Source of the DNA: Streptomyces fumanus | GTDB lineage: Bacteria > Actinomycetota > Actinomycetes > Streptomycetales > Streptomycetaceae | Assembly: GCF_014655295.1 (NCBI RefSeq) | Contig: NZ_BNBI01000004.1 | Location: 310,001-374,000, forward strand | Reading direction: 5' to 3' | Length of the DNA stretch: 64,000 nt | In this document: piece after piece, positions 9,807 to 17,318 of the stretch | How positions within the stretch are numbered: position 1 is the first letter of the stretch | How the letters are laid out: the number at the start of each line of letters is the position of its first letter | Made by a program: the position numbers and the translations under genes | The notes under the pieces: generated by a model | Seen by the model: only the letters and a program-made list of their open reading frames with translations | What the model was told of the DNA's origin: nothing | Database searches by the model: none

Positions 9807-12800
9807 CCGGCCTGCCCACGCGCTATCCCGACCTGCCGCTGGCCGAAGGGGCCCGGGAGCGGGCCGTCGCCGCCGCGCTGACCCGCGAGGAGCCCTACCC
9901 GCTGGGCGAGGGCGTGCACGCCCACGTCGAACGGCACGCGGCCGCCCGGCCCGACCGCACGGCCATCGAGGACGGCGAGCGGAGCCTCAGTTACGGCGAG
10001 CTGGCCGACCGGACGCGGCGGATCGCCGCCCGACTGGCCGCGGCGGGCGTCACGGGCGGGCAGATCGTCGCGGTCGGCGGGCGTCGCGGCGCCGACGTCG
10101 TCTGCGCCTTCCTCGCGCTGGAGGTGCTGGGCGCCGTCTACCTGCCCGTCGACGCGAGCTGGCCCGCGGCCCGCGTCGAAGCGCTGCTGAGGGACAGCGG
10201 CGCGGTGCTGCTGCTCACCGTCGGCGGCCCCGCCGACAGCGGCGAACTGGTCAAGGGCGCGCAGGCGGCCGGCGTACGCACCACCTCCCCGGCGCCCGCG
10301 GACACCCACCGCACCGGCCCGACACCACCGCCCACCGACACCCACCGCACCCGCCCGTCCCCGCCGCCCCCCGACGAGGTGCGCTACGTCCTCTACACCT
10401 CGGGATCGACCGGCCGCCCCAAGGCCGCGGTCGTCGAGCACCAGGGAATGCTCAACCACCTGTGGGCCAAGGTCGACGACCTCCGGCTGACCGCCGACGA
10501 CCGGCTGGCACAGACCGCGCCGCTCAGCTTCGACATCTCCGTCTGGCAGATGCTCGCCCCCCTGCTCGTCGGCGGCCGCGTCCAGATCTTCGGCGACGAC
10601 CAGGCCCAGGACGGCGCGGCGCTGCTGGAGGCGGTACGCCGCGGCGGCACCACCGTCCTGGAGGCCGTGCCCACCCTGATCCGCTTCCTGCTGGACGCCC
10701 AGCAGAGCGCGGGCACCCGCCCCGGGGCGCTGCGCTGGATGATCGCCACCGGCGAGGAACTGCCGCCCGCGCTGGCCCGCCGGTGGCACGAGGCCCTTCC
10801 CGGTATCGCGCTGCTCAACGCCTACGGACCCACGGAGTGCTCGGACGACGTCACCCACGCCGTCCTCGGCCCGCCCGGCCCCGGCGTACGCCATCTGCCC
10901 ATCGGCACGCCCATCGGCAACGCCGCGCTGTACGTCCTGCGCGCCGAGAACGGCCGGTGGCACGCCTGCGAGCACGGGGAGACCGGCGAGCTGTTCGTCG
11001 GCGGCCTGGTCGTGGGCCGCGGCTACTTGGGCGACCCGGAGCGGACCGCGCTCGCCTTCTTCGCCGACCCGTTCACGGACGGCGGCGGGCGGCTGTACCG
11101 CACCGGCGACGCGGTACGGGTGCGGCCGGACGGCCAGGTGGAGTATCTGGGCCGGGTCGACCGGCAGGTCAAGCTCGGCGGCGTCCGCATGGAACTCGCC
11201 GAGATCGAGGCGGAACTCGGCGCCCACCCCGCGGTCGCCGCCTGCGCGGTCACCGTACGCGCCGACGGCGACGAGGGCGCGCTGGTGGCCCGCGAGAGCG
11301 CGCACGCCCCGGCGGCGGGCCACCAGCGGCTGGTCGCGTACGTCACCACCCCCGGCCAGGAGGTGGCGGAGGAGGCGCTGCGCGCCCATCTGGCCGAGCG
11401 GCTGCCCGCCCCGATGGTGCCGCACACGTTCGTGGTCCTACCGGGACTGCCGCTCACCCGCAACGGCAAGACCGACTACCGGGCCCTGCCCGCACCGCCG
11501 CGCCGCCGCCGCCCCGACACCCGTCCCTTCAGTGCGCCGCGGACCGAGGGCGAGGCCGCGATCGCCGCGCTCGTCGCCGAACTGCTGGGCTGCGGGCCGG
11601 TCGGCCGCGACGACTCGTTCCTGGCGCTGGGCGGCGACTCGCTGCAGGCCATGCGGCTGGTGGCACGGTTGCGGGAGACGGGAGCGACGGTGAGCCTGCG
11701 CGAGGTGCTGCGCGACGGCAGCCCCGCCGCGCTCGCCGCACTCGGCGCCCGGGTCCCGCCCGCCGGGGACGGCACCGCCGTCGCGCACACGGGCGACGCC
11801 CCGCGCACCCGCCCGCTCACTCCGCAGCAGGCCGGCGTCTACTTCCACTGGCGACTGGACCCGCACAGCCCCTACTACAGCTACCAGGGCTCCCTGGAGC
11901 TGACCGGTCCGCTGGACGTGCCCCGGCTGGCGGCCGCCTGGCGGCTGCTGCTGGCCGAGAACCCGCTGCTGCTCGCCCGGTTCGCCGAACCGGACGAGAC
12001 GCAGGGCGACGAGGTGGTGCACCACTTCCCGCACTGGGACGTGCCGCTGCCGGAGCGGCCACGGGAGATCACGGCGGACGCGTACCGGAAGCTGGCGGCC
12101 GAGGAAGCCGCCCGCCCCTTCGACCTGCTGTCCGAGCCGGCGCTGCGCGCCGGGCTGTTCCAACTGCCGGACGGACAGCACCGCCTGCTGGTCACCATGC
12201 ACGAACTCCTGCTCGACGGCTGGGGCGCCACCGTCCTGTTCCAACGGCTGGCCGAGCTGTACGAGCGGCGGCCGGCCGCCCCCGACCCCGAGCGCGCCAC
12301 CCGCTACGACCGCTACCTCGACCACCTCGACCGGGTACTGGCCGCCGAGGAGACCGCCGAGGCGGGCCGGTACTGGCGGCGGCAGCTCGCGGGCGACCTG
12401 CCGGTGCTCCAGATCGCGCAGAAGCCGCGCCCGGCCGCGCCCACCTACCGGGGCGCGATCACCGAGGCGGTGCTGGACGAGACCCTGACCCGACGGCTGC
12501 ACGAGACCGCGCTGTCCGCCTCCGCGACCCCGTTCGTCCCGCTGCTGGCCGCGTACGCGCTGACCCTCGGCTACTACGGCGACGCCGACGAGGTCGTCGT
12601 CGGGGCGCCGATGGCGGGCCGGGAGCGGCCGGAGACCGCCGAGGTACCGGCCTTCATGCTCGCGATGCTGCCGCTGCGGCTGCGCATCGACCCGGCCGCG
12701 ACGCTCGCCGAGTTCACCGCCCTGGTCCGCGACACCGTGTACGACGCGTACGCCGCCGCCGACCACCCCTTCGTCTGGACGCTGCGTCAGCTCCCCGCCG

Positions 12801-13135
12801 CCGCCCGGAGCTCGGCGGCGACCCCCGTCTTCCAGACGATGCTCAACATGCTGCCGTACCCGGCCCGCGCGACCACCGCCGCCGGTGTCGGCTTCCGCTT
12901 CGTCGAACTGGACACCGGCTACACCAAGTACGACTGCGCGCTCTACGTCCAGCCGCACGGCCCCGACCGGCTCCTGCTCCAGTACGCCTACCAGCAGGAA
13001 CTCCTCGACGAACCGGTCGCGCGCAACGTCCTCGAATCCACGGTGATCGCGCTGGAGGCCCTCACCGACCCGCGGCGCGCCGCGCACACTGCCATCCGAT
13101 CCCTCGACCTGCTGCCCGGAGGCGGACCGTCATGA
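9803..13135 (+). CDS. NRPS with domains A-T-C; A domain predicted for Dap/Dab
   Basis: This is a 1110-residue synthetase. The A domain spans about 40-530, with LYTSGSTGRPK, NAYGPTE and GRVDRQVKLGGVRMEL. A T domain follows with GGDSLQAM (phosphopantetheine Ser613), then a C domain about 670-1105. The specificity residues I extract against GrsA are D-I-W-E-I-T-A-D-D-K, almost the code I recall for 2,4-diaminobutyrate (DIWELTADDK). Given the SbnA/SbnB pair, 2,3-diaminopropionate is the likely substrate. The C domain has C5-like VGAPMAGRERPE, but the catalytic HHxxxDG reads HELLLDG (800-806), so Glu replaces the catalytic second His. GTG start overlaps the methyltransferase stop. Confidence 0.9.
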   Translation: MTGLPTRYPDLPLAEGARERAVAAALTREEPYPLGEGVHAHVERHAAARPDRTAIEDGERSLSYGELADRTRRIAARLAAAGVTGGQIVAVGGRRGADVVCAFLALEVLGAVYLPVDASWPAARVEALLRDSGAVLLLTVGGPADSGELVKGAQAAGVRTTSPAPADTHRTGPTPPPTDTHRTRPSPPPPDEVRYVLYTSGSTGRPKAAVVEHQGMLNHLWAKVDDLRLTADDRLAQTAPLSFDISVWQMLAPLLVGGRVQIFGDDQAQDGAALLEAVRRGGTTVLEAVPTLIRFLLDAQQSAGTRPGALRWMIATGEELPPALARRWHEALPGIALLNAYGPTECSDDVTHAVLGPPGPGVRHLPIGTPIGNAALYVLRAENGRWHACEHGETGELFVGGLVVGRGYLGDPERTALAFFADPFTDGGGRLYRTGDAVRVRPDGQVEYLGRVDRQVKLGGVRMELAEIEAELGAHPAVAACAVTVRADGDEGALVARESAHAPAAGHQRLVAYVTTPGQEVAEEALRAHLAERLPAPMVPHTFVVLPGLPLTRNGKTDYRALPAPPRRRRPDTRPFSAPRTEGEAAIAALVAELLGCGPVGRDDSFLALGGDSLQAMRLVARLRETGATVSLREVLRDGSPAALAALGARVPPAGDGTAVAHTGDAPRTRPLTPQQAGVYFHWRLDPHSPYYSYQGSLELTGPLDVPRLAAAWRLLLAENPLLLARFAEPDETQGDEVVHHFPHWDVPLPERPREITADAYRKLAAEEAARPFDLLSEPALRAGLFQLPDGQHRLLVTMHELLLDGWGATVLFQRLAELYERRPAAPDPERATRYDRYLDHLDRVLAAEETAEAGRYWRRQLAGDLPVLQIAQKPRPAAPTYRGAITEAVLDETLTRRLHETALSASATPFVPLLAAYALTLGYYGDADEVVVGAPMAGRERPETAEVPAFMLAMLPLRLRIDPAATLAEFTALVRDTVYDAYAAADHPFVWTLRQLPAAARSSAATPVFQTMLNMLPYPARATTAAGVGFRFVELDTGYTKYDCALYVQPHGPDRLLLQYAYQQELLDEPVARNVLESTVIALEALTDPRRAAHTAIRSLDLLPGGGPS
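10301..10372 (+). repeat. Tandem 36-bp duplication inside the NRPS A domain
   Basis: Two imperfect 36-base units (10301-10336, 10337-10372) both begin GACACCCACCGCACC. They encode a Pro/Thr-rich insert, DTHRTGPTPPPT then DTHRTRPSPPPP, just before the ATP-binding A3 motif. It is probably a flexible surface loop produced by slippage. Confidence 0.7.
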
Positions 13136-14886
13136 CCACCCCGACCCTGCTGAAACGCTTCGCCGCGCAGGTGGCGGCCCGCCCCGAGGCCGTCGCCCTG
13201 CGCCACACCGGCACCACGCTCACCTACCGCGAGCTCGACGAGTGGAGCGGCCGGCTGGCCGCCCAGCTCGCCGCCAAGGGCACCCGCCCCGGCTCGCTGG
13301 TCGCGCTCGCCGCCCAGCGCGGACCCGCCGCGGTCGCCGGGGTGCTCGCCGTGCTGAAGACCGGCGCGGCCTACCTCGGGCTGGACCCGGCCATCCCCGT
13401 ACGGCGCCAGCGCCGCATGGTGGAGGAGACGGGACCGGGGGCGGTGCTGGCCGAGCCGGGGCTCGACCAGTTCCCCACGCTGGACGCGCCCCGCGTCCGG
13501 CTGGCCCCGCTCGCCGACGGCCCCGTGCACGACGGGCCCGAGCAGGAGCCGGACGACGACGCGCTGTTCCACATCGTCTACACCTCCGGCACCACCGGGA
13601 ACCCCAAGGGCGTACGGATCAGCCACCGTTCCGTCCGCGGCCGGCTGGAGTGGATGTGGGCGGACCACCCGTTCCCCGAGAACGCGGTGCTGGCGGTGCA
13701 GAAGTCGCTCGCCCTCGTCGCCTCGCCCTGGGAACTGCTCGGCGGCCTGCTCCAGGGCGTCCCGTCCGTCGTGCTCAGCACCGAGGAACTCCTCGACCCG
13801 GTGCTGTTCGCCGCCGCGGTCGCCGAGGAGCGGATCACCCACCTCTACCTCACCCCGCACCTGATCGACGGACTGCTGGAGGAGAGCGCCAGGCTCCCCG
13901 GCTCCCACCAGCCGGTGCTGGTCACCAGCGGCGCCGACAGCCTGCCCGTGCGGACCGTCCACCGCTTCCGGGAGGTCTGGCCCGACGCCACGCTCCTCAA
14001 CCTGTACGGCATGACCGAGACCGCCTCCAACGTCGCCGCGTACGACACGGCCGCCCTGCCCGCGGACGCCGGACGCGTACCGGTCGGCCACGCGGTGGCG
14101 GGCGCGTCGCTCTCGGTCCGCGACCGGCACGGCCGCCGGCTGCCGCCCGGTGTCACCGGCGAGGTGTGGGTCAGCGGGCCGCCGCTCGCCCTCGGCTACC
14201 TCGGCGGCGACGGCGAGGACCGCTTCACCGTCGACGACCGGGGCGTACGCCACTACCGGACGGGCGACCGGGGCCGTCACCTCCCGGACGGGGCACTGGA
14301 GATCACCGGCCGCGCCGACAACCAGATCAAGGTGCGCGGCTACCGGGTGGAGCTGGAGGAGATCGAGTCCACCCTCCGCAAGGCACCCGGCGTCACCGAC
14401 GCCGGGGCGTATGCGGAGGGCGAGGACGGCGAGCCGCGCATCGTCGCCTGCGTCACGGCCGAGGAAGAGGTGAGCACCGCGGCCCTGCGCGGATATCTGC
14501 GCGACCGGCTGCCCGACTACATGCTGCCGGCCCGCCTCCAGCAGGTGCCGCGGCTTCCCCTGGGCCCCAACGGCAAGCTGCACCGCGCCGGGCTGCGCAC
14601 GCTCGTCGCGGACATCGGACCGGAGCGGACCGCGGGCTTCACGCCGTCCGACGCCACCGAGGCCGCCGTCGCGGCCCTCTGGGAGGAACTGCTGGGCGCT
14701 CCCCCCACCGACGCGGACCAGAACTTCTTCGACGCCGGGGGCCACTCGCTGCTCGCCGTCCGGTTCGCCAACCGGCTGGCGAAGACCGCCGGCCGGCGCG
14801 TCCCCCTGCGCCGCATCCTCGCCGCGCCCACCGTCGGCGCGATCGCCGCACTCTGCCGCGAGGCCCAGAAGGAGGCACGGGCATGA
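13132..14886 (+). CDS. NRPS with domains A-T; unusual A-domain code
   Basis: This 584-residue protein has an adenylation domain (about 20-500; IVYTSGTTGNPKG, NLYGMTET, GRADNQIKVRGYRVEL) and a T domain ending in AGGHSLLAV. My reading of the specificity positions is V-A-W-Y-V-S-L-S-N-K. It lacks the Asp at position 235 that holds the alpha-amino group in normal A domains. It shares V, W, S and L with codes I recall for beta-amino acids (VDW..SLADK), but has Ala where those have Asp. The substrate may therefore be a beta-amino, N-blocked or amine-free acid. There is no C domain; the preceding protein supplies it, so this module is split between C and A. ATGA overlaps join both neighbours. Confidence 0.87.
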   Translation: MTTPTLLKRFAAQVAARPEAVALRHTGTTLTYRELDEWSGRLAAQLAAKGTRPGSLVALAAQRGPAAVAGVLAVLKTGAAYLGLDPAIPVRRQRRMVEETGPGAVLAEPGLDQFPTLDAPRVRLAPLADGPVHDGPEQEPDDDALFHIVYTSGTTGNPKGVRISHRSVRGRLEWMWADHPFPENAVLAVQKSLALVASPWELLGGLLQGVPSVVLSTEELLDPVLFAAAVAEERITHLYLTPHLIDGLLEESARLPGSHQPVLVTSGADSLPVRTVHRFREVWPDATLLNLYGMTETASNVAAYDTAALPADAGRVPVGHAVAGASLSVRDRHGRRLPPGVTGEVWVSGPPLALGYLGGDGEDRFTVDDRGVRHYRTGDRGRHLPDGALEITGRADNQIKVRGYRVELEEIESTLRKAPGVTDAGAYAEGEDGEPRIVACVTAEEEVSTAALRGYLRDRLPDYMLPARLQQVPRLPLGPNGKLHRAGLRTLVADIGPERTAGFTPSDATEAAVAALWEELLGAPPTDADQNFFDAGGHSLLAVRFANRLAKTAGRRVPLRRILAAPTVGAIAALCREAQKEARA

Positions 14887-17168
14887 GCACTTCCTGGCTG
14901 AGAATCCGCGACGAGGAGACGAACGGCGGCCGGGCCGGCACGCTGGCGGTCTGCTTCGCACCCACCGGCGCGCACGGCTCCACCTTCGCGAGCTGGCACG
15001 GGCAACTGCCCGACGGCATGGCTCTGGCGCTGGTCACCCCGCCCGGTAGGGGCACCCGGGTGGACGAGGAGCCGGTCGTCGACATGGCCGGGTACGCGGA
15101 CGCGGTGGCCGCCGAGCTGCGGGAGCGCGCGGCGGGCCGGCGACTGGTGCTGATCGGGGTGAGCCTCGGTGCGCTGCTGGCGTTCGAGGTCTGCCGCCGC
15201 CTGGCGGCGACCGGGCTGCCGGTGGCGCGGCTGTGCGTGGTGGCCGGGCAGTCACCGAGTGACTTCACCGGACCGGGCGGCGAAGTGACCCTCCAGGACG
15301 CCCGCGCCTTCGCGACCGGGACCGGGCTGACCGACCCCGAACTGCTGGCCGACCCCGAGTTCGAGGAGGTGCTGCTCCCGCCCGTGCAGGCCGATCTGAC
15401 CCTGGCCGCCCACTACGACGGCCGGGGGAGCACCCCCGTCCATGTCCCGCTGCGCGCGGTGTGGGCCCTCGACGATCCGCATGTGCCGGAGGCCGCCGTC
15501 CGGCGGTGGCGCGAGTGGACCACCGCGGACTGCACGGTGCTGTCCGTACCGGGCGGCCACTACGCCCACCAGGAGAATCCGGCAGCGGTCCTGTCCGCCT
15601 GCCTGGACGGCCTCTCCGGCACCGCCGGTCCGTCCCGGCGGGCCGTGCTCGGCGGCGGCGCGGCGGTCGTCTCGGGCACCGTGCTCGCCCTCGGTGCGAC
15701 GACGGCCGCCGCGCCGAAGGCCGCAGCCGCACAGCCGACGGCGGCCCCGGCCGCGGGCGACGCCTTCGACGGCGACCCCACCGATCCGGTGCGGCTCGCC
15801 GTCGCGATGATCCGGCAGAACACGAGCAACCCCGGGGACGGGGCGATCACTCTGCCGTACGCGCGGATGCTGGAGGAGATCTTCCGCACGGCCGGGGTCG
15901 CCACGGAGATCGTGCCCACCCCCAAGGAGGGCAACGTCCACTTCTTCGCCCGCGTCCCCGCCGACGGCGGCTCGGCGCGCGCGAAGCCCCTGGTCCTGCT
16001 CGGCCACTCGGACGTGGTCCCCGCGACGGGGGACACCTGGACCCGGGAGCCCTTCGCCGGGGAGATCGCGGACGGCAGGCTGTACGGCCGGGGCGCCCTC
16101 GACATGAAGGGGGTCAACGCCGCCTTCGTCGCCGCCCTGTTGCGCCATGTGCGGCAGGGCACGCGCTTCGACCGGGACATCGTCTTCTGGTCCGACTGCG
16201 ACGAGGAGCAGGGGCCGTACGGCGTCCGCTGGTTCCTCACCGAACACCCGGACAAGGTGACGGCCGGAGCGGTCCTCACCGAGGGCGGCTGGGTGCTCGA
16301 CCAGCGGGACGGCAGAACGCCCATGATCGCCGCGCTCACCTGCAACGACAAGCGCTCTTTGCTGCTGCGGCTGGAAGCGTCCTCGTACGCCACCCACACC
16401 TCCAAGCCGTTCGGCGGACAGGCCCTGATCCGGCTGGGGGAGGTGCTGGAAGAGCTCGGAAGCTGGCGGGCCGCCATCCGCCCGAACGCGCTGTCCCGGA
16501 CGTACTTCGCCGAGCTGGCCCAGGCGACCGCGGACCCGGCCCTGGCCGCCGCCGTACGGGAGATGCTCGACGCCCGCACCGAGGAGCGGCGGAACCGGGC
16601 CGGCCATGAGGTGGTACGGCTCAGCGACACGCCCGAGCTGCACAACGCGCTGCTCCGCACCACCTTGGCGTTCACCTCGGCCAAGGCCGGCTACTACCCG
16701 AGCATCGTGCCCGGCACGGCGACGGCGGAGTTCCGGGCGGCGTTCCTGCCCGGCGGCGACGATCCCGGGCGGATCGTCGCCGAACTGCGCGCCCTGATCG
16801 GCAACCGGGCCACGCTGACGGTGGTCGGCAACCCCGGGGAGAGCGAGGAGCAGGCGCTCGACCGGCTGCGCGGCTATCTGGCGGTTCCGGACTCCAGCTA
16901 CGACACGGACGTCTTCCGCGCCTGGCAGGAGGCCGTGCGGCGGACCCACCCCGGGGTGCGGGCCACGGCCGGCCAGTTCGAGGCGGTGACCAGCGCGGTG
17001 CCGTTCCGCGAGCAGAACGTGCCGGTCTACGGCATGTACCCGTTCACCGTGACCCGGGACATGCTCAAGCGGATGCACGGCACGGACGAGTACATCGGCG
17101 TCGAGGCCCTGCGGCAGGGCACGGAGACGGTCTACCAGCTCCTGGCGGGGCTGCGCGCCGGAGCCTGA
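14883..17168 (+). CDS. Fusion: type II thioesterase, internal twin-arginine segment, M20 metallopeptidase
   Basis: This 761-residue frame has three parts. Residues 1-245 are an alpha/beta-hydrolase thioesterase with nucleophile GVSLG (Ser94), Asp in ALDDPH (about 198) and His in GGHYAHQ (226). Residues 251-285 read SRRAVLGGG followed by a long Ala/Val/Leu stretch and an Ala-rich end, like a Tat signal peptide. Residues 300-761 are an M20 peptidase with GHSDVVP (His375, Asp377), GRGALDMKG (Asp407) and DEEQG (Glu441/442). No good start codon lies just before the RR motif, so a true fusion is likely. The model: a cytoplasmic thioesterase tethered to an exported peptidase that trims the NRPS product during or after export, as ClbP does for colibactin in principle. 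That topology is inference. Confidence 0.85.
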   Translation: MSTSWLRIRDEETNGGRAGTLAVCFAPTGAHGSTFASWHGQLPDGMALALVTPPGRGTRVDEEPVVDMAGYADAVAAELRERAAGRRLVLIGVSLGALLAFEVCRRLAATGLPVARLCVVAGQSPSDFTGPGGEVTLQDARAFATGTGLTDPELLADPEFEEVLLPPVQADLTLAAHYDGRGSTPVHVPLRAVWALDDPHVPEAAVRRWREWTTADCTVLSVPGGHYAHQENPAAVLSACLDGLSGTAGPSRRAVLGGGAAVVSGTVLALGATTAAAPKAAAAQPTAAPAAGDAFDGDPTDPVRLAVAMIRQNTSNPGDGAITLPYARMLEEIFRTAGVATEIVPTPKEGNVHFFARVPADGGSARAKPLVLLGHSDVVPATGDTWTREPFAGEIADGRLYGRGALDMKGVNAAFVAALLRHVRQGTRFDRDIVFWSDCDEEQGPYGVRWFLTEHPDKVTAGAVLTEGGWVLDQRDGRTPMIAALTCNDKRSLLLRLEASSYATHTSKPFGGQALIRLGEVLEELGSWRAAIRPNALSRTYFAELAQATADPALAAAVREMLDARTEERRNRAGHEVVRLSDTPELHNALLRTTLAFTSAKAGYYPSIVPGTATAEFRAAFLPGGDDPGRIVAELRALIGNRATLTVVGNPGESEEQALDRLRGYLAVPDSSYDTDVFRAWQEAVRRTHPGVRATAGQFEAVTSAVPFREQNVPVYGMYPFTVTRDMLKRMHGTDEYIGVEALRQGTETVYQLLAGLRAGA

Positions 17169-17172
17169 GCCA

Positions 17173-17219
17173 CGCGGTTCCGGTGCGGGGGCGGCGTACA
17201 CCCCCGCACCGGAACCGCG
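17173..17219 (+). terminator. Strong hairpin ending the NRPS operon
   Basis: A perfect 19-bp inverted repeat (17173-17191 and 17201-17219, starting CGCGGTTCCGG) with a 9-base loop starts 4 bases after the fusion gene stop. It closes the operon that began at 5522. Confidence 0.85.
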
Positions 17220-17243
17220 GCCCCGTCGCGTCGAGTCCCGTAC

Positions 17244-17259
17244 AGAGGTCTTGACCACT
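17244..17259. promoter_or_regulatory. DasR-type box 1 upstream of the chitinase
   Basis: AGAGGTCTTGACCACT matches the DasR-responsive element A(C/T)TGGTCTAGACCA(G/C)T at 13 of 16 positions. DasR is the N-acetylglucosamine-responsive GntR repressor of streptomycetes, and chitinase genes are classic targets. Confidence 0.65.
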
Positions 17260-17261
17260 CG

Positions 17262-17277
17262 ATTGGTCTGGACCATG
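17262..17277. promoter_or_regulatory. DasR-type box 2 upstream of the chitinase
   Basis: ATTGGTCTGGACCATG matches the same element at 13 of 16 positions and starts 18 bases after box 1. Paired near-direct repeats of TGGTC(C/T)(A/G)GACC are also known from Streptomyces chitinase promoters. The GTG start is 42 bases downstream. Confidence 0.7.
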
Positions 17278-17318
17278 CTGTGGCGCGCTCCACTCCATCC
17301 TCACCCCCGGAGGCAGTC

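Noticed and set aside
15537..15640. A separate start for the M20 peptidase that would split the fusion into two genes
   Set aside because: The only in-frame GTG codons are inside the thioesterase core (15537) or after the RR pair, and neither has a ribosome site.
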